From: Hansfordia pulvinata
Taxonomy: Eukaryota > Ascomycota > Sordariomycetes > Xylariales
Direction: 5' to 3'
Assembly: GCA_006538405.1 (NCBI GenBank)
Contig: BJKQ01000006.1
Span: 1,945,001 to 2,009,000 of the forward strand
DNA length: 64,000 nt
Shown in pieces: positions 36,495 through 48,319 of this stretch; the stretch's first letter is position 1, and each line of letters starts with the position of its first letter. Below the pieces are notes generated by a model. It saw nothing but the letters and a program-made list of their open reading frames with translations. It was not told the origin of the DNA and did not search any database. Position numbers and translations under genes: made by a program.

Positions 36495-39400
36495 ATGAAC
36501 CTGCTGAAACGCCATCGTGACCATGGCACCACGCAGGACGAGAACGACGACGACCCCCTTGCCGCCCTACAAAAACAAAAGAGATGGGACGAGCTGCGTG
36601 ATCGCGCGCGCCGCGAGGCTGCCGCCTACTACAATCGGTACTTCCTTGAGCTCGTCCTCCGGCGCAAGCCCTTGAAGCCCTCCAAGGATGGCCGCCACGT
36701 CCCCATGAACCTCGAAGTCGACCAGACCCTGATAGACGAACGACGCGGCCAACCCTTTGTCTCCAACACCATCCGCACTTCGCGCTACACCGTTTGGGAC
36801 TTCATCCCCAAGCAACTCTTTTTCCAGTTCACCAGGCTGGCCAATTTCTACTTTCTTTGCATTGGTATACCGCAGGCTATTCCGGGTCTCAGTACTACTG
36901 GAAGCTACACAACCATTCTCCCTTTGTGTTTCTTTATTCTTTTGACGATTTGCAAGGAAGGGTACGACGACTTCAAGCGACACCGCCTCGACAAGGTGGA
37001 AAACGCGAACCCGACAACAGTCTTGCGCAAGCACGGTGCGGAGGCCGTCATCGCTGCATCCCCTCGGAGATGGTTCCCGCCCAAGTCGACGCCCGTGGAC
37101 GAGAAGGTCGAGGCAATCAGCCAAGAATCGGACCAGGACTACGGGTGGAGGCAACTTCAGTGGTCGCAGGTCAGGGTCGGGGATATTGTCAAAATGCAAC
37201 GAGACGAACGCGCACCGGCCGACCTCGTGTTTCTCCACGCCACCGGCGACGAAGGTGTGGCGTACATCGACACCATGGACCTGGACGGAGAGACAAGTCT
37301 AAAGAGCAAGGAGCCACTGGCCGACTTCAAAGACTGCGCGGACATTGCGGGTTGCGCGCCTGCCAGGCCGAATTTGTCGTGGAAGACCCCAATCCAAATC
37401 TCTACCAGTTTGACGGCCGCGTTACAGTGAACGGCAAAACCGTCCCTCTGACCTCAGCCGAAGTCGTTTACCGAGGTAGCACTTTGAGGAACACTGCCAG
37501 CGCCACCGGCATCGTCATCAATACTGGCGAAGAATGCAAGATACGCCTCAACGCCAACCAACATCCAACGGCCAAGAAGCCGGCTCTCGAATCCATTGCT
37601 AACAAGATTGTCATCATGCTCGTTGTGTATGTCATCATCCTCACCACCGGGTGCTCCCGTGGCTACAGGTTCTGGTCATCCACCGTTGAGCGGGACTCCC
37701 CTACCTCGACGGCCAGACGGTTCCTCAAGTCGACATCGTTGTTGGCTATGCCATCATGTTCAATAACAATATCCCGCTGGCTCTCTACATCACTCTAGAG
37801 ATTGTCAGGATTGCGCAGATGCTCATGCTCAACGGCGACTTGGATATGTACGACGAGGTCAGCGATACCCCCGCCCAATGCAACACGAACACGATTCTCG
37901 AGAACCTCGGCCAGGTCAGCTACATATTCTCGGACAAGACTGGCACTCTGACGGAGAATGTGATGAAATTCCGCAAGCTGAGCATTGCCGGAACGTCATG
38001 GCTTCACACGATGGACATGGACGAGGAGTCCCAGCCCGAGCCGGCAACTCCGGCACCTCCGGCAACCCCTGACGTGGCTCTCAGACCCATGCCCAGCATC
38101 ACTCTGCGGCGTCCTAGTTACCTCAGGACCGAAACCTACGACACCAAGTCGATCGCAACCGAGTACGCTCCTAGGCCATCGCAAGATGTTGAGCTTGCAC
38201 CTCTCTCCGCGACGCAGTCGCGAGTTCCTTCGCGAAACGGTAGGAGATCATCATCTCAGTGGAGGTCGACGGGTCGGCCTGACCATATTCAACCAGAACT
38301 CAACACGACAGACCTCCTCGAGTTCATTGGTCTCAGACCCTCCTCGCCGTTTGCCAGACGTGCCAAAGATTACATTCTATCCATGGCGCTTTGCCACACG
38401 TGTCTACCCGAAATGAAGGATGGGCAGATTGACTTCCAGGCATCATCTCCCGATGAATTGGCGCTAGTCCGAGCTGCACAGGAGATGGGCTACGTGGTCA
38501 TTCAAAGGTCATCGCAGACTGTCACTCTGAATATCAAGGAGGCTTCAGGCGCAATCAGGACCGAGGTCTACCAGATCCTGGATGTCATCGAGTTCAGCAG
38601 CAAAAGGAAGCGGATGTCCATCGTTGTGCGATTCCCTGACGGCAGGGTTTGCATCATTTGCAAAGGGGCGGACTCGGCGATTCTACCCCGGCTGAAGCTC
38701 GCCAACCTGGCTAAGCAAAAGGCGACCGAGGTCCGCAAAAGCGCCGATCTCGAACGAGAAATGATACGAAAAAGCGAACAACAAGAAGTGCGGAATAGCT
38801 TTGGTGGCCGGCCCAGTCTCAACATCAGGAGAAGTTATGTTTCGGAACGACAGAGTATCGGGGCGAGCCGCTCTCCCGACCCGTCGAGCAGGTCTACTCG
38901 GCCTGGGTTTGAAAGGAGCAAATCAGTCGGCCTGCTGCGTCAGAAGTTTGCCGAGGACAAGCCGAGACCAAGTCTTGGGGTCAGGACGACGTCCATGGAC
39001 GTGACGAGGGTCATCTCCTCGACGAGTTCGCTTTCCGTCCCGGCCGACCGGGGAGATCCAAGCAAATTCAATTTCCTCGATGACCCGTTGATCAACGATG
39101 AATCTGTCGTGTTCAGCCGTTGCTTCAAGCACCTGGATGACTTCGCCACCGAGGGCTTGCGCACCCTCCTCTTCGCCCGCAAGTTCGTCACAGAAGGGGA
39201 ATACGTCAGCTGGAGGAAAATCTACAACGAGGCTACGACCAGCCTGGTCGATCGGCAAGACATGATTGAAGCGGCTGGGGAGATGATAGAGCAGCAATTT
39301 GATCTCGTGGGGGCCACCGCGATCGAGGACAAGCTCCAGGCTGGTGTTCCCGAGACAATCGACAAGCTTCGACGGGCCAACATCAAGATCTGGATGCTGA

Positions 39401-40842
39401 CGGGCGACAAGAGGGAAACAGCCATCAACATTGCCCATTCGGCACGGATCTGCCAACCGGCCTCGGACATCTTCATTCTTGATTCTACCAAAAGTGCCCT
39501 GGACTCCCAGATCCGCGACATTGCCGAAGACATCAAGACAGGCTGTGTCCACAGCGTCGTCGTCATTGACGGCCAGACTTTAGCAGTGGTGCAAGAGTCG
39601 CCAGCTTTGGAGGCCCTGTTTTACGCGCTGATCCCGACAATTGACTCTGTCATCTGTTGCCGAGCATCTCCGGCTCAGAAAGCACTCATTGTCAAGGCCA
39701 TCCGCAACCGAGAGCCCAAAAGCCTCACCCTCGCCATTGGCGATGGCGCCAACGATCTTGCCATGATCTCTGCGTCCCATGTGGGGGTGGGTATCTCCGG
39801 CAAGGAGGGCCTGCAGGCAGCCCGTGTTGCTGATTACGCCATTGCTCAGTTCCGTTTCTTGCAGCGCCTTCTACTCGTTCATGGCCGATGGAACTACATA
39901 AGGACTGCTCGCTTCTATCTCGCCACCTTTTGGAAGGAGATGTTCTTCTACCTGCCCACTGCCATGTACCAGATGCACAACGGGTATAGCGGAACGAGTC
40001 TGTATGAGTCGTGGAGTTTGACGGTCTTCAACGTCCTCTTTACCAGCTTGTGTGTCATCTGCATGGGCGTGTGGGAGCAAGATCTGAATGCGGACACACT
40101 ACTGGCGGTCCCCGAGCTCTACGTGTACGGTCAGCGGAACATGGAGCTGAACATTCCGAGATTCTTGACGTGGATGGCAGCAGCAGCGGCTGAGGGCGTG
40201 CTTGTCTGGCTGGGACTGTGGGCTGCGTATGGCGTCTACGGTATTCCGCGGGACGACAATCTTTTTGCTCTGGGCGATTTGGCATTCACCATTTGCGTCA
40301 TCTGGATCAACTGGAAGTTGATGTGAGTTGAGCACGCCCCCTGATGAAAATTCGCGATACTGACAGTCACCAGGATTATCGAAACGCATCATAAGACGGG
40401 TGTGATTTTCTTTTGCTTCTGGCTTACCATTGCTGGCTGGTTTGCATGGAACGGTTTTCTCACCGGCTCGTACGCCCAGCAGCCAAGTCCCTATGCGGTG
40501 CGCCACGGGTTTTCGGACACCTTCGGGCTTGACCCAGTGTGGTGGCTGACGATTATCATCGAAATTGCTGCCTTGGTCACCCTCGAGATGACTTACAAGG
40601 CTCTCAAGCACCGTCTCATGGTGGCGGGCTTGTGGAGCTGGACACCTTGGAAGCGACCAAGCGACCCCGACGACAGTGCTGAAGACTGGCACCTGGAGAC
40701 ATGGCAGGAGTTGGAAAAGAACCCTGTCATCCAGGAACGAATTGCGGAGATATTACGAAAGGAAAAGGAGGGACTTACAGGCGAAGAAGAAACCACAGCC
40801 GAGGATGAGTTGAAGGAAATGGATATGGGCCAGGTGGTCTGA
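36495..40842 (+). CDS. dnf3: P4-type ATPase, Dnf3-like phospholipid flippase
   Basis: Exons 36495..40322 and 40374..40842 (51-nt intron); about 1432 residues. N-terminal membrane helices follow SRYTVWDFIPKQLFFQF. The actuator loop has DLDGETSLK. The phosphorylation site is SDKTGTLTEN (Asp about 481). The nucleotide domain has YILSMALCHTCLPE and ASSPDELALV. TGDKRETAINIAHSARIC and GDGANDLAMI complete the P domain; six C-terminal helices follow. The long insert in the N domain resembles yeast Dnf3 more than Drs2 or Neo1. These enzymes move phospholipids to the cytosolic leaflet in trans-Golgi/endosomal membranes, usually with a Cdc50-family subunit. Frame changes near 37350-37360 and 37690-37700 (C4) each need one added base. 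The true start may be upstream at ATG 36467. Confidence 0.85.
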
Positions 40843-43084
40843 GAGTTTTACCTAATACCTTGCGCATCGGATCGGAGTTACCGCGGTGCCTGAGGGCGGG
40901 CTGCGTTTGGACATTTCAGCATACACTGTTTTGGATTTGCTCGCACACGGCAGACGGCGTTTCCCACTCATTTCTCGCCATCAGCAGACCGGCCGGTCAC
41001 CACTGCGTCGATACACGGATTTCTTCACTTTTTGTTTTTTACACAGCTGTTCATACCTTAGATTCTTGGATACCCGTCTGCTTTCCGCAATAGCTAGACA
41101 CAGGAGACCCTGTACATTTGAACCCAAAAGCACAATAATACCACCATGCACTCTCTACCTATCATCCACGTGCCCTTCTTGTGATGGGTGGCGGTACAGT
41201 GGATGGACTCAATCTACGAACGCTGGGTATGTGTTCTTGCCAGATCGCTGGCACGATCTGGAAAAGAAGGAGTGAAGCTGGCCGAAAGATGGCGTGCTCA
41301 GGCTCTCTCACGATTCGGCCATTCTGCCCAGGGTCAGCTGGGCTTTTGCCATTGCCATGGTGGCGACGCTAATCATCACCGAGTCCGTGGAGAGCCCATC
41401 AGCCGTTGATGCATTCCCGCCGGGCCACCCGGGTGACTGCGCATTGCGAGCCGCTTTGTCAGAAGCCAAGCCGTCCTGCCCTCTTCATGTTCCGCATGTA
41501 GAAGCGGCAGACCGCTGGCCTGGGCGGTCGGTCAGTCCTGGCAAGTCACAGACCGACGACACGGGACCCTAGCACTACCAAGCCTCGGCTCGCCCCGGCC
41601 AGTCCGCCGTGTTCAGTCACCAGCCTTGCTAGGTATTCAGATAGGGCGCCGATTCTTATTAGTTCTTCGAGCGTGGTGGCAGCGACCAGGCCACGCGGCG
41701 CAGGCGGCATGTCGCTCGTGTCTCTCTCTCTCTGCCGTCTCTGGCCAAGCAAGGCGAATGGATGGCTGCTTAGCGGGCGGCGACTTTTCCTAAAGAAAGA
41801 ACGTATCATTCGCCACCCCGGTTGTTGTGCCGCCTGCGCAGCACCCCATGCATCTTTTTTTTCCCCCACGGGTCGAGCCCACCGCACGCGCCCGCGCCTG
41901 TTCGGGGACCAGACATTGGAAGGGGGCTCACCAGCGCCCTCGGCCCAGAGCCGTTTCTCTTTTCGTCTTTGGGGGTTGATGGGCGAGGATGCCTTTTGAG
42001 CAAAGATCTGCTGCGCACCGAGTCTCGGCTAAGATCCGAACGCACGACGACAAGGGGAGAGGGGGGGCTGGGTGTTACCGGCAGTATGGTCCGGTGGGAT
42101 GGGGGAAATGGCCGCGAGGCTGCGCGAGGGCTCTTTTACGATCATGTTCCCGCTGCGTGCGCCTCTTCACCTCAGATCAGAGCCGGTCCCGTCGGACCTA
42201 ATTGTGCCAGTGCGAAGCCGAGACCAGGCGTGGGCGCCACTGTTTGGGACCATGGTCCACTGGCAATCGTGTCGTCTCCAAGCCCGCGCGACTCGGGCTG
42301 AGCTGTCGGCTTTCTTCGACGGACTCGTTGGTGTTCCTGGTGAAACCGAGCAGAGTAGCTACTGCCCAGCCGAGAGCGGCTCGCATGGCATGAAATACCG
42401 CGCAGAAAGAAGCCTGCCGGATGAACCGGCGGTGATACTTCGCCACCAAGGACGCACGAGGGTCCCGCGGCCAACAAGGGGTTTGGGAGAGGGAGGCTAA
42501 CTTGGGAAGAAAAAAGAGTGCCGCCCGCCCCCGTATTCGCCTCTTCCAACTCGGACCATCTCTCTTTCTCGTCGCCACCGCAAACGAAGGGGCGCACCAA
42601 ATTGGGCTTCCCTCTTCCCCCGGGGGGAGGGCAACCAGGGCGAACACGGCCGTTCCCCCACCCAACAAAAACCCGCGGGGCTGCTGCCCCGACCCTCACC
42701 CTCAACATCCTGCTTCCGGTTTAGGAGAGGAAAGGAGTCTGCGTCTCTGCCTCTTTTCTCCCCTTTCCCCCATATGACATCCCCATCCCATCCCACACCG
42801 GGCCGCTGAGCAGATAGGCCTCGGGCACCTCGCACCAGGCCCCCGCGCGGACGGCCTCGCCCCGGCAGACGCGATCGCTGTGCCTGCCAGCGCCCTCCCG
42901 AGATCACTCTTGAAGCGGAGGCTCAGCCGACAGACACAAGTAGGGAGGGAAGAAGAGGAGGACGGGGGAAAAGAGCCGAGTGAAAGTGGCCAGGGACGAG
43001 GAAAGTCCAAAAAGTTCCCACGGCGCGTCAGCGACCGGGGAAATAAGGGGAGGGGGAAAGGAAAAAAAGAAAAAGAAAAAAAGA
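40843..43084. other. intergenic region, no gene seen
   Basis: About 2.2 kb of flippase 3' flank and cutinase 5' flank. A CT-repeat lies near 41721-41732. The last 150 bp are an A/G-rich leader immediately before the cutinase ATG. Confidence 0.55.
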
Positions 43085-44187
43085 ATGAGGGCGCTGCGAC
43101 TCGTCCTGTCGGCCGCCGCGCTGCTGCTGGCGCCGGGCTTGCTGCCGTCGTGCCTCGCGGCGCCGGCGCCGGCGACGGCCAGCAGCAACACGAGCGGCAG
43201 CACCGACGCGGAGGACGGCCCCGCGCCCAGGGCCGACATTGGCGGCGGGGCGGGCACGGCGGTGCTGGCGTCGAGCCCGGGCCCCGCGCTGCGCCAGGGC
43301 ACGGTCGAGGCCGTCAACGGCCGCGTCGTCGCCGACGGCAACCCCAACATCAGCACGGACGACCCGAACCCGCGCTGGAAGAGCAACGAGTTCCCGCGGG
43401 GGTCGGGCCGGGACCGGTGCCGCGACGTCATCCTGTTCATCGCCAGGGGGAGCGACCAGCCGGGCAACATTGTGAGTTTCATGCGTGGAAATAAACCCCC
43501 ATTCATTCATTCCTTGATCCTCCCCCCCCCCCCCCCCTTTCTCTTCCTCTCTACCAGTCAAGTCTCACCCATCCACCGGTACAGAGAGTGGGAAGGAAGA
43601 GCTAACAAGACCAACAACCTCAAAAGGGAAACCAACCCGGCCCGGCCCTCTCGCAAGGCCTGAAGCTCGAGCTGGGCGAGGACAAGGTCGCGACGCAGGG
43701 GATCGACTACCCGGCGACGCGGCCGGCGAACCTGCGGCTCCAGGGCACCAACCCCGAGTACGCGACGCAGTTCACGCTGCAGATCATCCACGCGGCCTTC
43801 CAGTGCCCCGGCTCCGCCATCCTGCTCATGGGCTACAGCCAGGGCGCCACCATGTGCCACTGGGCCGTCCGCGGCATGTCGGCCAAGCTGCAGCGCCGCG
43901 TGACCGGCCTCGTCATGTTCGGCGACCCGGAGCAGGTGCCCGAGGGCGGCCGCGTGACGGGCACCTTCGACCCCAGGAACCAGAAGACGCTGCAGATCTG
44001 CCAGGAGGGCGACTGGGTCTGCCGCAGCGGCATCCTCAAGACCGGCAAGCACCACGACCGCTACAACCGCTTCTGGCAGCAGGCCGTCCGCTTCTACCTC
44101 AAGATGCTCGACGGCCGCACCAGGGCGGCGGCGGCGGCGGCGCAGGCGCAGGCGGCGACGGCCGTGGGGTCGCCCGCGGCGGAATAG
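43085..44187 (+). CDS. cutinase (secreted serine esterase)
   Basis: Exons 43085..43471 and 43627..44187, 155-nt intron with a CTAAC branch site and AAAAG acceptor; 315 residues. Signal peptide about 1-26. The cutinase fold shows ARGSDQPGNI, GLKLELGED, QGIDYPA, the nucleophile GYSQG (Ser about 200), Asp about 258 in CQEGDWVC and His about 271-272 (GKHHDRYN). Paired cysteines flank these as in family CE5. Cutinases hydrolyse plant cutin and other polyesters outside the cell. It is longer than classic cutinases (about 200-230) because of an Ala/Gly-rich N-terminal stretch and an Ala/Gln-rich tail. The intron contains a C16 run. Neighbouring genes are unrelated. Confidence 0.88.
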
Positions 44188-44659
44188 CGGCTGTTTTTCA
44201 TGATATATATAGAGAGACTATCGGCCGTTCCCTGGCAAGGTCATTTGCATACATGTTACATACCTACCCACTTCACATTTATACGCGTATATCTTGGTGT
44301 GCAGTCGCTCCTGTGGTCCTGGCTATGTCCTCGTATGGTTGTTCCTGATGCCATGCCTCTGACCAAGGCATCAAGAGAAGCCAGGTTAATATTGATTTGG
44401 CTGGCCGGCCGCCTGCCCGTTACAGTACGTAGTTTTGACCGAAGTCTGCCCCTGGCTTTCCAGTGGCTGACGTCCTGATGGGAGAATGGAATCCGGATTG
44501 CCTCGGGCACGTACACCGTGGCCGTGATACTGCCAAGACCAGGAGCTGTTCATGCACTGCAAGCACTGCCTGCACAGGGGACATCGATGCTGTAGAGGCT
44601 CAACAGCCGTTGCAGAACGTAAGGCACTCAGGCTCGTTGCCATGCTCCCTCGGAGTCTG
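44188..44659. other. convergent 3' region of cutinase and sulfotransferase genes
   Basis: 472 bp with AT-rich stretches (for example TGATATATATAG at about 44200) suited to 3'-end formation. No gene seen. Confidence 0.45.
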
Positions 44660-45940
44660 TCAGCGCAGAACCCGCGACGCAGTCCGGATGCCGCCTCTCA
44701 TTGCCGACCCCAGGAGGCCGCCGAGGAGCGCGCGCTGGCGGAAGACCAGGAACCCCGTTATACCCAGTGCGCCCGCGATGGCTGACCAGCAGAAGCCCGC
44801 GCGGCGGTCGAGCGCCTTGATCAGTTTGGGAAAGGCCTCCTTCTCGTTGACATGCGGGTACGGTTCGTCCGGGACTGGCAGCTTGAGCGCGGAGCAAAGG
44901 CCAGACCACCCATCCGTCAGCTCTACCACGTGCAGCTTGTGGGCGGGCACCACCCTCTTCACCCACTCGCGGTGTAAGAGATAGGAATCTGTCGAGAGTC
45001 AGTGAGGTCAGTTCTTCGGCCACCAAGCCTGGATGATGTGCAGCTCAGCATGGAGGCCTCAGAGAAGAGGTCGGCAGAGCGACACGGGTCAGTTGTACCT
45101 TGGTTTGGCCCCGCAGGATTGTACGTTCGCTGCTCCCTGCACGTCATCAGCTTCTTCTCTCTTGCCGTTGGCTCGCGCGGCCGTGCTTAGGAACTTACCT
45201 CCTGCAGCACATCCCGATCAACGGCGAGAACCACCTCGCAGACGGCACAGGCCAGAGTCTCTGTTGTCGGCAAGGGGGGGCTTTGTCAGTATCGACTCTC
45301 CCATCAGTCCACGGTACATCAGCCCTCGGGCACACTGCATGGGTTAGGTATGGCAAGGCCGCAGCCCATGTCGAACCCTCCAGAGCGCAGAGGCCAATCA
45401 CTTGCTGGGGAAAGGACAGGACGATGGCCTTGGCTGACATCAAGAAAGAGAAAAAAGGATACAAAAAAAAAAAAAGCTCACCCAGCCCGAAAGCAGCGCC
45501 CACTGGTCCGTCAGCTCGGCCATGCTGGCGCGCCACTTGTCTTCGTCGCGGCGCGTCAGGATGACCTCGGCGTCCGGGTACACCTCGAGCAGCTCGGCGG
45601 GAAACAGGCAGGCGAAGAAGTCGGCGACGCTGGCGTAGCCGGCGGTGACGCGGCGCAGCAGGCGGAGGACCTCAGCGCGGTCGCCCGCCTCGTCCGCGAC
45701 GAACAGGCGGTGGACGTCGCGGCTCCACGCGTCATCGCGCCCGATGAGCACCGCCCGGCCCGCGTGGCAGGCGGGCTGCGGGCTGCTGCCGCTGCCGCTA
45801 CCGCCGCCGCCGCCGCCCAGCAGCAGCTCCGTGGCGACGGCGCTCGAGTAGGTGCCGTTGCGCGGGTACGAGGCGTTGATGAGGCGCATGGTGACGGCCG
45901 GGTCGCCGGGCCGGGGCGGCGACGTCGGGGGCTCCAGCAT
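44660..45940 (-). CDS. P-loop sulfotransferase-like protein (fungal Sulfotransfer_4 type)
   Basis: Exons 45482..45940, 45199..45260, 45099..45136 and 44660..44988; introns of 221, 62 and 110 nt, the first with an A/T homopolymer after the donor. Product 295 residues, frame intact. The N-terminus has INASYPRNGTYS in place of the usual P-loop PRTGTYS-type motif for the sulfate donor. EVYPDAEVILTRRDEDKWRASM, then HREWVKRVVPAHKLHVVELTDGW and VPDEPYPHVN, are hallmarks of this fungal family. The C-terminus has one hydrophobic helix (about 265-285). Most members are uncharacterised; some act near secondary-metabolite genes, but none is seen here. The 38-nt third exon rests on splice signals and phase. 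Confidence 0.75.
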
Positions 45941-47272
45941 GTCGTGTGTCGTCGGTTGGCGGTCGTGGGTGGTTGCTGTGTTACGGCTCTGTCGGGGGGC
46001 AAGGCAGGCGGAGGTCGGTGCCCAGTCTGCAATGCCTGACTACTGGGGGGCAGAGGGGTCGAGCTGTGCGGCGTGATCAAGTGAGCGGGCGAGCCGAGAG
46101 GGCCTTCTTGTAGATAGGCGGCGGAAAGGTGACCTGGCTGGGCCGGATGCTCGGGGGTCGGTCGCTAATGAGCAGGAAAGCCCATCCGGACACCAAGTCA
46201 GCTCAGGTTAGCGAATAGCCGACGACCAACGGAGCGAGTACGCAGACGGTGGCCCATTGCCCATGTTCTACTGAGACCGCGAGAGGACGCCGCCCCAGAA
46301 GAGAATGGCCACATTCGTTGATGTGCCGGTGATGGGCATTGAGATTGGGAGGCTGCGCCTTGCTGGCAGAAAGGCCGATTCTAAGCAGAACATGGTGTTT
46401 CAGACTCGCATAGCAGAATTGCCATATTCAATGGATGAGGGTGTTTGGCAGGCACGACTGTGCTTGCGGGTGTTCAGGCTGAATTGATTGGCTGCCCGGA
46501 GACCGATTTGAAGGAACCTGCTTTCTCTAAGAGTGGTACTCGTCCACTACCTGTACATTATGCGTGCTCGTGCCACCATCGCCAATATCATTGCCTCTTC
46601 ATTGAAATCTGGGCCGTTTCTCTTGTTTGATGGTATTCGAGCGCGGCGTCTTCTCGGTATGGACTGGATCGCGCCGGCTGGGCGCAGTACGAGCACGCGA
46701 ACGAGGCATGAGCAGCGCGACAATGAAGCGCAAACGCAATACGTCACTAGCCGAAGCTCCCTTCGACGATGCAACCCTTTCGGGTAGTAGCTCTCTAGCC
46801 CGTTTGGGACTTGAAGCGTCAATCCGCTGCGCTTCCCGACCCACGAGTACTCCGCCACTAAGGTACATGGATGCATGTGTTCGTGCTTCGACCGTCCCGT
46901 GAGCTACGAGTACCTACGCGTACAAGCCTCTGGAGGAGAGACGCTGCTGCCTGCCAGACTCGAAATCGAATGCAGATGGGCCGCACCAAAGCGGGACACG
47001 CGCTTGATTGCGAAGAGTTACCTACTCCTGTAAACCCAGTGAAAGCCGAGAGGCCTCTGAGCCAGCGTTTGTTCTGGGACCCATACAAGAGTACTGCAGT
47101 CCTTCTTTCTCATAAGACACTTCCGTTGCAGCTCACCGCAATGATCAAGTATGAGTACATCGACGAATGCATCCTGTCAGAGTGCCCGCGGTGTCTCAGG
47201 TACTTGCAGGCGCGAACTGCGATTACGAGGACCCGCATGTGCATCCTCGTACCCTGCCAGCAGGAGGTGGAG
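45941..47272. other. intergenic region, no gene seen
   Basis: 5' flank of the sulfotransferase gene up to the inverted-repeat element. TACGAGTA at 46905. No supported coding sequence. Confidence 0.5.
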
Positions 47273-47465
47273 CGCAGACTCTAAAACTAGGCCACCTCCG
47301 AACAAAACTAGGCCACCTCCCCACATTTTATTGAGTTATTCAACTACTGAGTGAGCGCTAGTGGGCAATGACTTCTAAGTACGGATTTGCGGGACGAGTG
47401 AAGTATCTTTAGATGTATCTCGGTATCGACCCAGGTATCGAGACTGGCGCTGGTTAGGGCGTTAA

Positions 47466-47580
47466 TAAAAAAAAAGCAGTTTAAGGATTGCTAAGTTACA
47501 ATCCTTAAACCACACGCCCTGGGGGGAATCGAACCCCCGTCGCCGATAATTGGTGCTTTAAACCAGGAAAAAAGTGTATG
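47466..47580 (-). ncRNA. possible Pol III transcript inside the element (tRNA-like 3' part)
   Basis: Read on the minus strand: a 7-nt-loop hairpin like an anticodon arm (TGGT/ACCA), then a T-arm of five G-C pairs around TTCGATT that contains GGTTCGATTCC (47525-47535), an exact Pol III B-box. Then a perfect 12-bp hairpin (47479-47490 with 47499-47510) and T9 (47467-47475), a Pol III terminator. The 5' acceptor strand that should pair with CAGGGCG is not found, nor is a good A-box, so this is not an intact tRNA gene. It may be a tRNA-derived small RNA gene or a relic. Confidence 0.4.
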
Positions 47581-47693
47581 CCGCGCCGTCAGAACCGTAA
47601 AGGAGTGTAATGGACCGCCCACGAGAGACTGCATTACCCGATTAGGAAGTCTGGCACTTCCGCCCGACGGCAGTTAAGCAGTTAAGGAGGGGG

Positions 47694-47716
47694 GGTCGCC
47701 GACGAGGTCGGCGACC
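47694..47716. repeat. perfect 10-bp GC-rich hairpin inside the element
   Basis: GGTCGCCGAC, loop GAG, GTCGGCGACC. It sits about 80 bp from the right inverted repeat. Confidence 0.85.
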
Positions 47717-47881
47717 GGCCGGCGGGGATACCTTTACGCACTGGTGTTTTCATGAGGAGTACTTCCAGCTACGCCTACTTTCGTACCTTAGTACTGGTCT
47801 CGCTCAGTAGTTGAATAACTCAATAAATTGTGGGGAGGTGGCCTAGTTTTGTTCGGAGGTGGCCTAGTTTTAGAGTCTGCG

Positions 47882-48319
47882 GAGGAGGAGACGACTCTCC
47901 GTGGCGCAGCGAAAGACTACATGTACATAGGTATCTCCATAAACTACCTCCCCTAGTACCCGTACCAGCACCCACAGTCCACAGATCCTCATGTACCCCA
48001 GCCTGTCGCGTGCCGGTCTGCTGATCAACTCGCTACCTGAGGCAGGTGCGCGGTGCCCGCTGCAGCGTCATCGTCAATCGGCCTCAGCTCCAGCCTACGA
48101 GTACAATGACCGCAACCTGAGAGACCCTGGACGCCCTCTCGTCTTCTTTCCCCCCCACCCCGCCCCGAGCATATCCTCCACCACATCTCAGTCCCACACG
48201 CCAGACCATCACCGCATCGAATAGACGGGCAGTCACTTTCAATCAGCAGCATCATTCGACGGACTACCGGCATTACAAAGAAAGACAGCAGCACCTCCGA
48301 TCTGCAGAAGCCCGCCGTC
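47882..48319. other. 5' flank of the PMP3-family gene
   Basis: 438 bp, CA/CC-rich leader, TACGAGTA at 48096. No other gene seen. Confidence 0.45.

Larger units (their letters stand above)
47273..47881. mobile_element. 609-bp non-autonomous element with 83-bp terminal inverted repeats
   Basis: 47273-47355 and 47799-47881 are inverted copies that differ at only two or three positions (for example CATTTTATTG against CAATTTATTG). Each end starts CGCAGACTCTAAAACTAGG and has a 17-bp direct repeat, AAAACTAGGCCACCTCC, twice (47283-47299 and 47304-47320 on the left). GAG lies directly outside both ends (47270-47272 and 47882-47884), a possible 3-bp target duplication. There is no transposase frame inside, so it would be a MITE or foldback-type element mobilised in trans. 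It lies in the divergent intergenic region between the sulfotransferase and PMP3 genes. Confidence 0.8.

Noticed and set aside
47500..47580. Intact tRNA gene
   Set aside because: T-arm and an anticodon-like hairpin are present, but there is no matching 5' acceptor strand and no acceptable D-arm or A-box.
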